Numbered from the stretch's first letter, positions 26,182 through 35,411 are shown. The stretch: DNA of 64,000 nt from Paenibacillus sp. SYP-B4298 (GCF_027627475.1 NZ_CP115484.1:5531001-5595000); one strand, 5' to 3'. Notes: generated from the sequence alone by a model not told the origin. Numbers and translations are program-made.

Positions 26182-26238
26182 ATGAATCGAATATTACTTG
26201 TTGAAGATGATGAGCATTTGGTGTTTGGTATGGAATAG
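26182..26238 (+). pseudogene. Remnant of a response-regulator N-terminus
   Basis: After GAGGTG, an ATG opens MNRILLVEDDEHLVFGME and then a TAG stop. The first 16 residues are the classic beta1/acidic-pair start of an OmpR-type receiver (VEDDE). The frame reopens directly with ATG (26239) for 49 codons without recognisable similarity, and no Asp phosphorylation site or DNA-binding domain follows. A TATAAT lies upstream at about 26073. It is best read as the decayed start of a two-component gene. The 497-base gap 25938-26434 holds only this and the terminator repeat. Confidence 0.6.
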
Positions 26239-26434
26239 ATGAGGTCGCTGTTCACATCCATTGGAACCATCCGCCTGAGCTACTGGGATAAGCTAGTTAG
26301 ACAAACGACCCAGGATTTCGGGGATTACCACGTTTCCATATCTATATTCCGGTGCGATAGAGACGGCCTGGGAGATTCCGTGGTATAGTAGAGCCTATGG
26401 CTAGAAAGCAAGTAGAGGAAGAGGGAGGGCAGCC

Positions 26435-26794
26435 ATGGAATACAAAGTCGTGAATCATGAAGGTGGAAGCTATGTGGAGGTGCTGTCGTCCCCAGTCCCG
26501 CTTCGTACCGAGCAAAATGCCGTGGATCTCGTTGCGTTGTGTATGGAGCATCAGGTAGACCTGCTGTTGCTGCATCGCAATGTTCTCGCGGAGGATTTCT
26601 ATGCACTGCGGACGGGCATAGCGGGACAGATGATTCAGAAATGGATCAACTATCATGTGAAGACCGCGGCCGTCGCCCCGATCGAGCTGATACAGCAAGG
26701 CAAATTCAAGGAGATGGCAGCAGAGTCCAATAAGAGCAAGCACTTTGGCATCTTCGAATCGGAGCAAGAGGCAGAGCACTGGCTGATGCAATAG
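26435..26794 (+). CDS. DUF4180 family protein
   Basis: A 119-residue soluble protein matching the DUF4180 pattern: VVNHEGGSYVEVLSS, QNAVDLVALCMEHQVDLLLL, NVLAEDFYALRTGIAGQMIQK (core AEDFYALRTGIAGQ), WINYHVKTAAV, FKEMAAESNKSKHFGIFES. No function is established for the family. The ATG follows AGAGGAAGAGGGAGG, a strong ribosome site. It stands alone, with a terminator at 26876. Confidence 0.85.
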   Translation: MEYKVVNHEGGSYVEVLSSPVPLRTEQNAVDLVALCMEHQVDLLLLHRNVLAEDFYALRTGIAGQMIQKWINYHVKTAAVAPIELIQQGKFKEMAAESNKSKHFGIFESEQEAEHWLMQ

Positions 26795-26875
26795 GCTCTT
26801 ATTCAGGGGCTGCTGCATCGGAAGGTATTGGCGATATAGAGTCGGATGTGTATACAGGGTCTTGCTACCCACATT

Positions 26876-26913
26876 GAAGCACCCCTAGGACTAGCGGGGT
26901 GCTTCTTTCTGTT
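26876..26913 (+). terminator. Terminator of the DUF4180 gene
   Basis: GAAGCACCCC pairs with GGGGTGCTTC, then TTTCTGTTT. The rest of the 488-base gap to 27282 contains a TATAAT at 27162-27167 without a good -35, and nothing else I can support. Confidence 0.85.
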
Positions 26914-27282
26914 TGGGCTGACTTCAGTCTAGCGTGATGGAACGGCGCTTTACAGGATGTCCTCATCCAGCGCTGCCATTGCTTGTAGCATAATGCCAGG
27001 CTTGCAATGGTCTTGTAGTCGGATGTTTTGCCTGCCGCTGGTATGATTTCTATTGTTCTTGGGGCACTTGCGCCACATTGATTATGGTTCTTTGGAACTT
27101 CATATACTAGGCATTAAGAATCAAAATCAATCGGATTTATGGTCATCTATTCCAGTCTATTTATAATAGAAGATACAAGGTAAGTACGGGGCAAGACACG
27201 ACCAGGTGCCATGATGATGGAGCACAGCAGCAGATCTCTAGCAGACGCACAAAAATACGACCAGTATAGCGGGGAATCGTCC

Positions 27283-28521
27283 ATGAAAAAAATCATCTAC
27301 GCAATAATGAGCTTATTCATCCTGGCGGGGGCTGCAGCAGTGCCTGCTGTAGTGTCCGCTTCGCCGCAGGCTCTGTTGACGGCTGCTCCGGCAACGGTCA
27401 CAGCGGATATATTGAATATTCGGGACGGAAGCAGCCTGGAGCATACGGTGGTTGCCAAGCTGGCGAGAGGCTCTGCTGTAACGGTGCTGGCAGTAGATGG
27501 GGACTGGTATATCGTTCGACTTCAGAATGGAAAGACCGGCTGGGCCTTCAGCGACTATGTGAGCATGTCGCAGCCTCTGAAGAGCACGGCGGGAACGGGG
27601 AATGCGCCGGGGAGCGGGCTGGGACAGTTCTATCGACTGACCTATAACGGCGCTGAAGTGTCTTTCCCGGACGCGCAGCCATTTATGGATAGCCAAAGCC
27701 GGGCCTTGGTGCCGGTGCGATTTTTGGCAGAGCTGATGAATTTCGAGGTGAAATGGGCTGATCAGGGAGGCGTGAGCACCATTATCCTGGTAAGAGACGG
27801 CCTGCAGGTGGAGCTGGCCCTTGGTGGGACGGCGGCTGTCGTCAACGGGACGGAGCGGTCGCTTGATGCGGGAGCCGTCATGATCAACAAGCGCACCTAT
27901 GTGCCACTGCGGTTCATGTCGGAGCTGGCGGAAGTTCAGGTCGCCTGGGATGCTGCAACCAATACCGTAGCGCTGACCAGCAAGGCTACTACTGTCAAGC
28001 AGCAGCAGGATGCTGTACCGGCGGGAACCTGGTCGATCTTGTCTGCGCCACGCGCAGGTGTGGATCAGGCCAAGACGTGGGCCAGGGCGAAGGGGGCCTC
28101 CGAGCTATTTGTGGACTTGGCTGATGTCGTCTGGAGCGAGGCCGCTGCGGCAGGGGTAGACCCGCTGCTTGTCTACGCCCAGGCTGCCAAGGAGACCGGC
28201 TACGGCAAATTCGGCGGTGTGCTCGATGCCAGCTTCATGAACACCTCAGGGCTGAAGACCAATAACGGTGGCGCGGACAATGAGCAGTCGGCGCATCAGC
28301 GCTTTGACAGTTGGCAGGCTGGAGTTCAGGCTCAGGTGGATCATCTCGCGCTGTACGCGGGCGCTCCTGGCTATCCGAAGGCCAATTCGAACGACCCTCG
28401 CCATTTTCCTTATCTGCTGGGAGTGGCGACCACTGTCGAGCAGTTAGGGGCGAAATGGGCGACTAGTCCTACCTATGGTCTGGAAATTGTGCGTATGATG
28501 ACGGAGGTTATAGAAGGCTAG
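27283..28521 (+). CDS. Secreted SH3-stalk-glucosaminidase (autolysin-like)
   Basis: A 412-residue exported cell-wall protein. A signal peptide (about 1-25) is followed by a bacterial SH3 domain (about 38-95, ATVTADILNIRDGSS and NGKTGWAFSDYVSM). A double stalk domain follows (about 115-245, RALVPVRFLAELMNF and RTYVPLRFMSELAEVQVAW). The C-terminus (about 265-412) is a GH73-type endo-beta-N-acetylglucosaminidase with the catalytic-Glu block AQAAKETGYGKFGG and the downstream HQRFDSWQAGVQAQVDHLA. It should cut glycan strands of peptidoglycan. The ATG at 27283 follows GCGGGGA; the upstream ATGs are less likely. Confidence 0.9.
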   Translation: MKKIIYAIMSLFILAGAAAVPAVVSASPQALLTAAPATVTADILNIRDGSSLEHTVVAKLARGSAVTVLAVDGDWYIVRLQNGKTGWAFSDYVSMSQPLKSTAGTGNAPGSGLGQFYRLTYNGAEVSFPDAQPFMDSQSRALVPVRFLAELMNFEVKWADQGGVSTIILVRDGLQVELALGGTAAVVNGTERSLDAGAVMINKRTYVPLRFMSELAEVQVAWDAATNTVALTSKATTVKQQQDAVPAGTWSILSAPRAGVDQAKTWARAKGASELFVDLADVVWSEAAAAGVDPLLVYAQAAKETGYGKFGGVLDASFMNTSGLKTNNGGADNEQSAHQRFDSWQAGVQAQVDHLALYAGAPGYPKANSNDPRHFPYLLGVATTVEQLGAKWATSPTYGLEIVRMMTEVIEG

Positions 28522-28532
28522 CTATGATATAC

Positions 28533-28566
28533 AGCTCCGAGGGCGATATGCTCTCGGAGCTTTGTT
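28533..28566 (+). terminator. Terminator of the glucosaminidase gene
   Basis: AGCTCCGAG pairs with CTCGGAGCT followed by TTTGTTGTG. It isolates the wall hydrolase from the biosynthetic cluster that starts at 28704. Confidence 0.8.
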
Positions 28567-28703
28567 GTGTACACCGATGCTGGCTCCTGCCATCGATTGG
28601 CTGAGAAGACGGATAGGCAGGTGGGTGAATATGCAGTAAAATATAGGGACTATGAACATCAATACGATACACGCTCGGCTGTGATCGTTGGGAGAGGGCA
28701 TGG

Positions 28704-29705
28704 ATGCAGCTTAGAAAAGTGAAAATTATCGGCACGGGAAAATATTTGCCGGGGCGTATGGTAACCGATGAGGAATTGGATCACAAGCTGAATGCTGCTG
28801 CGGGCTGGGTTGGCAGCATGACTGGCGTCGGGACAAGACATTATGCGGAGGATGGCGAGACGGCCTCTGCGATGGGAGCCCAAGCGGCAACCGCTGCACT
28901 GGAGGCGGCCGGTCTGGAGTTCGCGGACATCGACTGTCTCGTATGTGCGAGCGGCACGAAGGAGCAGCCGCTGCCCTGCACCGCCGCACTCATCCAGCAG
29001 GCGCTGGGCCAGGAGCATTCCGGCGTCCCTTGCCTGGACATCGACTCGACCTGTCTGAGCTTCATGGTCGGCATGGATGTGATGTCCTATATGATCGCGG
29101 CTGGACGTTACCGGCATGTGCTGATCGTCTCCTCCGAGATCGCTTCACGCGGACTCAACTGGGAGCACAAGGAGAGCGCGGCGCTGTTCGGCGATGGGGC
29201 TGCTGCAGTAGTGCTAGGCAGCGCTGCGGCATCGGAGCGCTCGGCCATTCTGCATACAGAGCTCAATACGTATAGCAGTGGGGCGCGGCTGTCTGAGATT
29301 CGCGGCGGTGGCTCTGCGCTACATGCCAAGCATCACACGGTTCTGACGGCTCCCGACTACCTGTTCCAGATGGACGGGCAGGGAATCTTCCGTATGGCGT
29401 CGCGGCTGCTGCCGCCCTTCGTGGACAAGCTGCTGGAGCGCTCGGGTACTGCGATGGAGGACTTCCAACTGGTCATCCCGCATCAGGGCAGTGCGATGGC
29501 GATGCGTCTGCTGCGCAAGAAGCTGGGCATCGGCGAGACGCAGATGATGGACATTACCCGCCATCATGGCAATACGATCTCCGCCTCCATCCCCATGGGA
29601 TTGCATGAGGCGATCATCCAGGGAAGGATCAGCCGCGGTGACCGGCTGCTGCTGATCGGCACGGCTGCTGGTCTGACGCTGGGAGGGATGGTCATTGATT
29701 ACTAA
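28704..29705 (+). CDS. 3-oxoacyl-ACP synthase III-family enzyme (first gene of cluster)
   Basis: A 333-residue thiolase-fold condensing enzyme of the KAS III/OleA type. The Cys-His-Asn triad is visible: Cys117 in DIDSTCLSFM, His in VIPHQGSAM (near 252) and Asn in HHGNTISASIP (near 282). The usual HQAN of FabH is HQGS here, and the C-terminus GTAAGLTLGGMVIDY matches the family. It should load an acyl-CoA or acyl-ACP and join it to a second acyl unit. The setting argues against housekeeping FabH, since no other fatty-acid genes and no ACP are nearby. Six further enzymes follow with overlapping stops and starts. The substrate is unknown. Confidence 0.9.
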   Translation: MQLRKVKIIGTGKYLPGRMVTDEELDHKLNAAAGWVGSMTGVGTRHYAEDGETASAMGAQAATAALEAAGLEFADIDCLVCASGTKEQPLPCTAALIQQALGQEHSGVPCLDIDSTCLSFMVGMDVMSYMIAAGRYRHVLIVSSEIASRGLNWEHKESAALFGDGAAAVVLGSAAASERSAILHTELNTYSSGARLSEIRGGGSALHAKHHTVLTAPDYLFQMDGQGIFRMASRLLPPFVDKLLERSGTAMEDFQLVIPHQGSAMAMRLLRKKLGIGETQMMDITRHHGNTISASIPMGLHEAIIQGRISRGDRLLLIGTAAGLTLGGMVIDY

Positions 29706-30900
29706 GCCGCTGCGGGTGCTTCTGACCGGAGGACGCGCTCCGGTCACGCTGGAGCTGGCACGGATACTGCATGATGCAGGCTGCGAGGTCTATGTGGCCG
29801 AGAGCGCAGCCTATCATCTGTGCCGGGTGTCCTCCGCCGTCGCAGCCAGCTTCCGCGTGCCTCCGCCCCGCACCGAGCGGGAGGGCTACATTGCGGCACT
29901 GACAGCGCTGATCGAGCGCTGTCGCATTCATCTCCTCGTCCCAATGTGTGAGGAAATTTTCTATATCGCCGAGGGGATAGCACGGCTTCCGCAGCATTGC
30001 CGGGTGCTGGCGGACAGGACGGAGCTGCTGGCGAAGCTGCATCACAAGTACAGCTTCGCCTGCCTTGCGGAGCTTCACGGGTGCCGTGTGCCCAGCACTC
30101 GGCTTATCACCGGGGAGGCGCAGTGGCGGCATGCGGTGCGGGAAGCGCAGGATGGCGCGCTAGTGCTCAAGCCGGCCTACTCGCGGTTTGCAGCGCGGGT
30201 CATCATGCCACAGCAGCTCCGATGCTCTGCGGGGGGCAGACCCTGCCCTCCTGCTCCGCCCGGGCTGTCGCCCGCGCGCCCGTGGGTGGCGCAGCGCTAT
30301 GTGCCGGGGAGGGCGATCTGCACGTTCTCGCTAGCAAGCGAAGGGCAACTGCTCGCTCATGCGGCCTATGAGAGCAAGTATAGGACAGGTGCTGTGGGCG
30401 CCAGTGTGCACTTCATGCAGTTGAATCATCCGAAGGCGCTGGCATGGGTTCGCCGTTTTGTGGAGGCGACCGGGCTGAGCGGGCATGTGGGCTTTGATTT
30501 CATCGATGGCGAGGACGGTGTACTGTATGCCATCGAATGCAATCCCCGGGCTACGAGCGGTCTGCATCTGTTTCGGCCGCTAGCTGGGCAATATACGGCG
30601 GCGATCCTATCCGGGCAGCAGAGTAATGGGGGATTGCTGCAGCCTCCGCCGGGCAGCAAGGCGATGCTGACGCTGCCGATGGCTGCTTGCGGTCTCCGGC
30701 TCGCAGCACAGCCGCGGCAGTGGCGGGCTTGGCTTGACGCGTGGCGAGGCACGCCCGATGCCGTATATCGGCGTGGCGACTCGCGCCCGGCGTGGGAGCA
30801 ACTGCGCATCGTAGCGGATGCGTGGCGACGCAGCCGGAACAGCGGGCTGAGCATGACGGAAGTGTTAACGGACGACATAGAATGGAACGGTGAGCGATGA
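29695..30900 (+). CDS. ATP-grasp ligase
   Basis: A 401-residue ATP-grasp protein of the carbamoyl-phosphate-synthase/biotin-carboxylase-like branch. An N-terminal Rossmann-like domain (LRVLLTGGRAPVTLELARIL) is followed by the ATP-binding half (LHHKYSFACLAELHG, GALVLKPAYSRFAARV, WVAQRYVPG) and the metal/ATP block GHVGFDFIDG...YAIECNPRATSGLHLF (near 270-290). Such enzymes join a carboxylate to an amine, thiol or other nucleophile through an acyl phosphate. It starts with TTG inside the end of the KAS gene (11-base overlap), seven bases after GGGAGGG. A Pro/Ala/Gly-rich stretch at about 178-200 looks like an extended loop. Confidence 0.88.
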   Translation: MITKPLRVLLTGGRAPVTLELARILHDAGCEVYVAESAAYHLCRVSSAVAASFRVPPPRTEREGYIAALTALIERCRIHLLVPMCEEIFYIAEGIARLPQHCRVLADRTELLAKLHHKYSFACLAELHGCRVPSTRLITGEAQWRHAVREAQDGALVLKPAYSRFAARVIMPQQLRCSAGGRPCPPAPPGLSPARPWVAQRYVPGRAICTFSLASEGQLLAHAAYESKYRTGAVGASVHFMQLNHPKALAWVRRFVEATGLSGHVGFDFIDGEDGVLYAIECNPRATSGLHLFRPLAGQYTAAILSGQQSNGGLLQPPPGSKAMLTLPMAACGLRLAAQPRQWRAWLDAWRGTPDAVYRRGDSRPAWEQLRIVADAWRRSRNSGLSMTEVLTDDIEWNGER

Positions 30901-31889
30901 CAGAAGTATTGGTAACCGGAGCGACCGGATTCTTGGGCGGGTATGTCGCCCGCAGGCTGGCGAAGTTGGGTTGGCGCGTCACAGGGATGGGACGGAGCTT
31001 GTCCGCAGGCCGCGACCTGGCTGAAGCGGGCATTGCCTTCGTCCCTGGCGATCTGCGTGATGCTGATGCTGTACACGCGGCGTGTAAAGGGCAGCGCTAT
31101 GTCCTGCATTGCGGTGCACGATCCGCGCCATGGGGGGCGTATCGTGAATTTTACGGGTGCAATGTGGACGGGACACGCCATGTTGTAGATGGCTGCCACA
31201 GGCAGGGTGTCGAACGGATGGTGCATATCTCGACACCTAGCGTATATTTTGATTACCGTCCCCGCCTCGGCATTCGTGAATCGGACTCGCTGCCGCGCCG
31301 CCCTGTGAATCATTACGCGGCGACGAAGCTGCTGTCCGAGCAGTTGGCGCTGCAGGCACATGGCGAGAGACTGCAGACGGTTGTCCTCCGTCCGCGCGCG
31401 ATCTTCGGGCCGGGCGACCAGACCTTGTTCCCGCGGCTGCTGAAGGTGAATAACGGCAGAGGCATTCCGCTGCTCAACAAGGGAGAGGCGTGGATTGACC
31501 CGACCTATGTCGGCAATGTGGCGGATGTGATGCTGCTCTGCTGCGATGCTCCGGCTGCAGCGATGGGGCAGGTCTATCACATCTCGGGCGGGCAGCCGAT
31601 GCTGTTCCGTGAGCTGCTGTCCGCATTGTTTGAACGGCTGGACATCCCGCTTCGCACTCGCTCCGTATCGTGGGAGGCTGTATATGCGGCAGCAGGGCTT
31701 CTGGAGCTGGCGCATCGGCTGATCCCGATGCTGGGCGAGCCGCTGTTAACCCGCTTCACAGCCGGTTCGGTCGCCGTCTCGCAGACGCTGGATAGCTCGC
31801 GGGCCCGCGAGCAGCTCGGCTATGAGCCCCAGGTGTCGACATTGGAAGGGCTGGAGCGCTTCGCCAGATGGTGGAGGGAGCAACGATGA
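30897..31889 (+). CDS. NAD(P)-dependent epimerase/3beta-HSD-like reductase (OleD-like)
   Basis: A 330-residue extended SDR. The nucleotide motif GATGFLGGYVARRL is at residues 7-20. The catalytic Ser/Thr lies in HISTPSVYFDYR and the YxxxK in NHYAATKLLSEQ. The C-terminal part resembles 3beta-hydroxysteroid dehydrogenase/isomerase proteins, the group that includes OleD, which reduces 2-alkyl-3-keto acids. In this cluster it is the natural candidate to reduce the 3-keto group made by the KAS III enzyme. It overlaps the preceding gene by four bases (ATGA). Confidence 0.9.
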   Translation: MTEVLVTGATGFLGGYVARRLAKLGWRVTGMGRSLSAGRDLAEAGIAFVPGDLRDADAVHAACKGQRYVLHCGARSAPWGAYREFYGCNVDGTRHVVDGCHRQGVERMVHISTPSVYFDYRPRLGIRESDSLPRRPVNHYAATKLLSEQLALQAHGERLQTVVLRPRAIFGPGDQTLFPRLLKVNNGRGIPLLNKGEAWIDPTYVGNVADVMLLCCDAPAAAMGQVYHISGGQPMLFRELLSALFERLDIPLRTRSVSWEAVYAAAGLLELAHRLIPMLGEPLLTRFTAGSVAVSQTLDSSRAREQLGYEPQVSTLEGLERFARWWREQR

Positions 31890-32740
31890 TCACCCGTCTT
31901 CCTGTCAAGCTGACGCTGCGGTCAGCCGGCTCCTGCCTCCATCCCGAGGCGCTAACCTTGCGCGGCGGTACACTGCGCCCTGTAGAGTTCCCGGCAGGCT
32001 ATGCCTGTATCGAGCATCCACTGCATGGGATGATTCTATTCGACACGGGCTATAGCTCTCGCTTCTTCGCAGAGACGGCGCGGCTGCCAGCTTCGCTATA
32101 TCGTCATATTACGCCTGTCCGCTATGAGGATCGGCAAGGCGCAGCCAGCCAGCTCCTCGCTGCTGGCATCGAGCCGGAGCAAGTGCAGTATGTGGTGCTC
32201 TCACATTTCCATGCCGACCACATCGGCGGCGTCCGCGACTTCCCGCAGGCGCAATTCATCTATGCTTCCGCCGCTTATGAGGCAGTGCGCCAGCTTCGCG
32301 GGCTGCGCGCTGTACGTGCGGGATTTCTGCCTGGTCTGCTGCCGGATGATTTTGCTCGCCGCTCTCTTCCCTTCAGTGATGGAGAGGCTGTCGAATGCTT
32401 TGATGCAGACTTTCCCCTGCAGCGGGGCTGGGACTTGCTAGGAGATGGAAGCCTGCTTGCTGTCATGCTGCCTGGACATGCGGCGGGCATGATCGGGCTA
32501 TTCGTCTCCGATACGCAGCACGATTATCTGCTGTGTGCGGATGCGGTGTGGTCCAGCCGCGCTTACCGGGAGCAGCGTCTGCCGCATCCGCTCGCAGGCC
32601 TGATCATGTCCAGTCGCAGGGACTATCAGCGCAGCTTCGCGCTGCTGACGGAGCTGCATCAGCGTTATCCACGGCTGCGCATTGTGCCTAGCCATTGCCG
32701 CGAGGCACTGGCGGCCTGGGGATCGGAGCAGAGCGAATGA
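31886..32740 (+). CDS. Metallo-beta-lactamase-fold hydrolase
   Basis: A 284-residue MBL-fold enzyme. The metal motif SHFHADHIGG (near 106-115) is intact, with further His and Asp ligands in LPGHAAGMIGL, CADAVW and PSHCREAL. The overall layout resembles the lactonase/AttM-type branch (DTGYSSRFF after the first strand). Within the cluster it could hydrolyse a thioester or lactone intermediate, taking the place of OleB or a thioesterase; this is inference. The ATG at 31886 follows GGAGGGAG and overlaps the previous stop (ATGA). A longer frame from 31868 is unlikely. Confidence 0.9.
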   Translation: MITRLPVKLTLRSAGSCLHPEALTLRGGTLRPVEFPAGYACIEHPLHGMILFDTGYSSRFFAETARLPASLYRHITPVRYEDRQGAASQLLAAGIEPEQVQYVVLSHFHADHIGGVRDFPQAQFIYASAAYEAVRQLRGLRAVRAGFLPGLLPDDFARRSLPFSDGEAVECFDADFPLQRGWDLLGDGSLLAVMLPGHAAGMIGLFVSDTQHDYLLCADAVWSSRAYREQRLPHPLAGLIMSSRRDYQRSFALLTELHQRYPRLRIVPSHCREALAAWGSEQSE

Positions 32741-34062
32741 GCGGAATCAGCAAGGCAACGATATTAAGCTATTATGTGCGCACGCTGCTGCGCCGCCGCT
32801 GGAGCAGCCGCAGCGCGCTAGAGCAATGGCAGGAGCGGCGCATCCTCCGCCATGTCGCCAGGGTGCGGGAGGCCTCCCCCTTCTACCGTGACTGGTGGAA
32901 GGGCATAAGGGACGAGGACTGGCGCAGCTTCCCTGTCATCGACAAGGCGATCATGATGGAGAACTTTGATCGGCTGAACACGGTGGGCATCCAGCGGGAT
33001 GAGGCGATGGAGCTGGCGCTGCGAGCGGAGCACACCCGCGACTTCCAGCCAACGCTAAGGGGCATGACCATCGGCCTGTCCTCGGGCACCTCGGGAAGCC
33101 GCGGTCTGTTTCTGGTGAGCCCACAGGAGCAGGCGGCCTGGACAGGCACGGTGCTCGCCAAGCTGCTGCCGCGCGGGGTCTGGCGTCAGGAGCGGCTTGC
33201 CTTCTTCCTGCGGGCGAACAGCAATCTTTACGAATCGGTTCGCAGCGGACGGCTGCAATTTGAATATTTTGATCTACTGGAGCCGCTTGAGCTTCATATC
33301 GAGCGGCTTCAGTCTTATCAAGCCGGGGTGTGGATTGCGCCGCCATCGATGCTGCGGCTGCTGGCGGATGCCAGGCGGCAGGGGCGGCTTACTGCCCGGC
33401 CACACCGACTGATCGGGGTGGCCGAGGTGCTGGACCCGCTCGACCGCGAGGTTATCGAGCAGGCATTTGCCCAGCCGGTGCATCAGGCTTACCAGTGTAC
33501 AGAGGGCTTTCTGGGGGCGACCTGCAGCCATGGACGGCTGCATCTCAATGAGGATGTCGTCCATATCGAGAGGGAATATGTCGACCGTCAGCAGCGGAGG
33601 TTTGTGCCGATCGTGACCGATTTCTCGCGCTTCGCCCAGCCGATCATTCGCTATCGTCTGAACGATCTGCTCATCGAGGCGGAGCGGGCCTGCCCGTGCG
33701 GCTCACCTTATGTCGCTATTGAACAGATTGAGGGGCGCTGTGACGATCTGCTCTATTTCCCTGCGGAGAACGGCACGATGCTGCGTCCTGTATTTCCAGA
33801 TTTCATCACGCGTGCGGTAATTGGCGCTTCTCCTGCGATCGAGCATTACCATGTCATCCAGCATCATCCGAAGAGTCTGGAGCTTCGGCTGCAGGTGCAT
33901 CCCGAGAGCGCCGAGGAAGAGGTGCGAGCGCAGGTTGGCGTAGCGTTATCGAGGCTGCTCGCGAGAATGGGCTGCTGCCTGCCGGTTATTCACTACTCGC
34001 CATACATGCCGATGGCCAGAGGAACCAAGCTGCGCCGGGTGGAGAGGAGATTTCCGCTGTGA
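32737..34062 (+). CDS. CapK/F390-synthetase-like adenylate-forming enzyme
   Basis: A 441-residue member of the AMP-forming acyl-adenylate superfamily, in the branch annotated as F390 synthetase-related. The N-terminus (LRRRWSSRSALEQWQERRILRHV, core RSALEQWQERRIL) precedes the P-loop-like GLSSGTSGSRGLF near residue 115. Then come AYQCTEGFLGATC, RYRLNDLL and CPCGSPYVAIEQIEGRCDDLL (core IEQIEGRCDDLL), the hinge-type motif. It should activate a carboxylate as an acyl-AMP. It starts at an ATG overlapping the MBL stop (ATGA). Confidence 0.88.
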   Translation: MSGISKATILSYYVRTLLRRRWSSRSALEQWQERRILRHVARVREASPFYRDWWKGIRDEDWRSFPVIDKAIMMENFDRLNTVGIQRDEAMELALRAEHTRDFQPTLRGMTIGLSSGTSGSRGLFLVSPQEQAAWTGTVLAKLLPRGVWRQERLAFFLRANSNLYESVRSGRLQFEYFDLLEPLELHIERLQSYQAGVWIAPPSMLRLLADARRQGRLTARPHRLIGVAEVLDPLDREVIEQAFAQPVHQAYQCTEGFLGATCSHGRLHLNEDVVHIEREYVDRQQRRFVPIVTDFSRFAQPIIRYRLNDLLIEAERACPCGSPYVAIEQIEGRCDDLLYFPAENGTMLRPVFPDFITRAVIGASPAIEHYHVIQHHPKSLELRLQVHPESAEEEVRAQVGVALSRLLARMGCCLPVIHYSPYMPMARGTKLRRVERRFPL

Positions 34063-35411
34063 CGGTTCAATGCACACTATATGACGAGCATACGATTGCG
34101 GATATGGTATGGCCGCAGACTGCATATGGAGCCTATGCCCGGGCCTATCTACTGCCGCTGATTAGAGAAGCTTCGGCTTGCTATATTCATAATGTCGATA
34201 CGCAACTGCTGATCCTGTCGGTAGACGGCATTCCGCTGCCTGTAACGGTCAATGACGGGCAATATGACAACTCATACGTCTGTTCACCGTATACTCATTA
34301 TGTAAGCTATGCCCAGGAGGAATTGGCGTTGCTCGGCAGCAAGACAGCAGAGCGGGTGCTGTCCCGCCTACTGGATGGGGTAGGTGCGCTGATGCGGCGC
34401 GCGGGCTTCAATCGGGTCGTGCAGTTGAATAACTGGCTAGTATCGACCAACTTGTACCCGGCACTGTCGGCGGAGCAGTGGATTGCCGCCGTCGATTGTC
34501 TGCGCGCCGCCTATCCGCGCCACACGCTGCTCATCCGTTCCTTGAATGAGCAGACGACTGGAGCCGAGCTGGCTGCGCTCAAGCAATACGGCTGTCGGCT
34601 GGTGCCGAGCCGGCAGATTTACCTGCTCCGCCCGGAGGCTCCCCGAGGTACAGCTACCGGGGCTCGTGGCACTGCAGGTAAAGGGGATGAGGCGCTCACA
34701 GGAGAGAGAGCTGCCACAGGCAATGTATCAGGCTCCCCGATGCTGTCCGTTGATAGACGGCCTGCCGCAGGGCCAGCAGAACAGCAGTCCAAGGCAATTC
34801 ATGCATCAGGCAAGCTCCAGCCCGGGGAGGTGACCCGCATACCGCTGCCAGATGCGAAGGCGCGGTGGCTGGTGAAGCGGGACACAGGCCTGATCGCCAG
34901 GCATGGCTATGAGATCGTCGGTCCGCAAGACATTGCAGAGCAGGATATACCGCGGATTGTGCAGTTGTACGACATGCTGTACATTGCGAAGTATTCGATG
35001 CATAATCCTCAGTTTACCGCTTCGTTCATCCGGCTGGCGCGGGAGCAGGGCATCCTCCAGCTCTACGGGCTGCGCAAGATGGGCAGACTCGATGCGGTGC
35101 TCGGATTCTTCAGCCGCGAGGGGGTCATGACGACGCCGCTGTTCGGCTACGATACAGGCGTGCCCCAGCAGATCGGACTGTACCGCATGCTGTCTGCTGT
35201 GCTGATTCGTCTGGCAGGCGAACGTGGGGAGCTGCTGCATGAGAGCTCGGGAGTGGGACAGTTCAAGCGCAACCGTGGAGCTGTCCCTGTATTGGAGGTT
35301 AGCGCAGTCTACGACCGACATATGCCGCTGGGCGTGCGGGCCAGTTGGTCGGTGCTGGAGCAACTGTTGAACCATGTCGGCGTGCCGCTTATTCGCAAGC
35401 TGAAGCTTTAA
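34059..35411 (+). CDS. GNAT/FemAB-like acyltransferase candidate
   Basis: A 450-residue protein with two folded halves joined by a low-complexity Gly/Ala/Thr-rich stretch (about 197-262). The N-terminal half (MVWPQTAYGAYARAYLLPLI, YDNSYVCSPYTHYVSYAQEE) is unlike anything I can name. The C-terminal half has a GNAT-like run (LYDMLYIAKYSMHNPQFTASF, ILQLYGLRKMGRLDAVLGFF, QIGLYRMLSAVLIRLAGE, FKRNRGAVPVLEVSAVYD), the order expected for FemAB/GNAT acyltransferases. It may transfer the activated acyl or aminoacyl group. The start is GTG, overlapping the previous stop (GTGA). The fold call is moderate. Confidence 0.7.
   Translation: MTVQCTLYDEHTIADMVWPQTAYGAYARAYLLPLIREASACYIHNVDTQLLILSVDGIPLPVTVNDGQYDNSYVCSPYTHYVSYAQEELALLGSKTAERVLSRLLDGVGALMRRAGFNRVVQLNNWLVSTNLYPALSAEQWIAAVDCLRAAYPRHTLLIRSLNEQTTGAELAALKQYGCRLVPSRQIYLLRPEAPRGTATGARGTAGKGDEALTGERAATGNVSGSPMLSVDRRPAAGPAEQQSKAIHASGKLQPGEVTRIPLPDAKARWLVKRDTGLIARHGYEIVGPQDIAEQDIPRIVQLYDMLYIAKYSMHNPQFTASFIRLAREQGILQLYGLRKMGRLDAVLGFFSREGVMTTPLFGYDTGVPQQIGLYRMLSAVLIRLAGERGELLHESSGVGQFKRNRGAVPVLEVSAVYDRHMPLGVRASWSVLEQLLNHVGVPLIRKLKL

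Noticed and set aside
26239-26388. Second half of the response-regulator remnant as a real 49-residue gene
   Set aside because: There is no ribosome site of its own, it starts directly at the preceding stop codon, and I recognise no similarity.
30426-31715. Minus-strand ORF of 429 codons opposite the ATP-grasp and reductase genes
   Set aside because: Both opposite-strand genes have intact family motifs; this frame is open because of high GC and has none.
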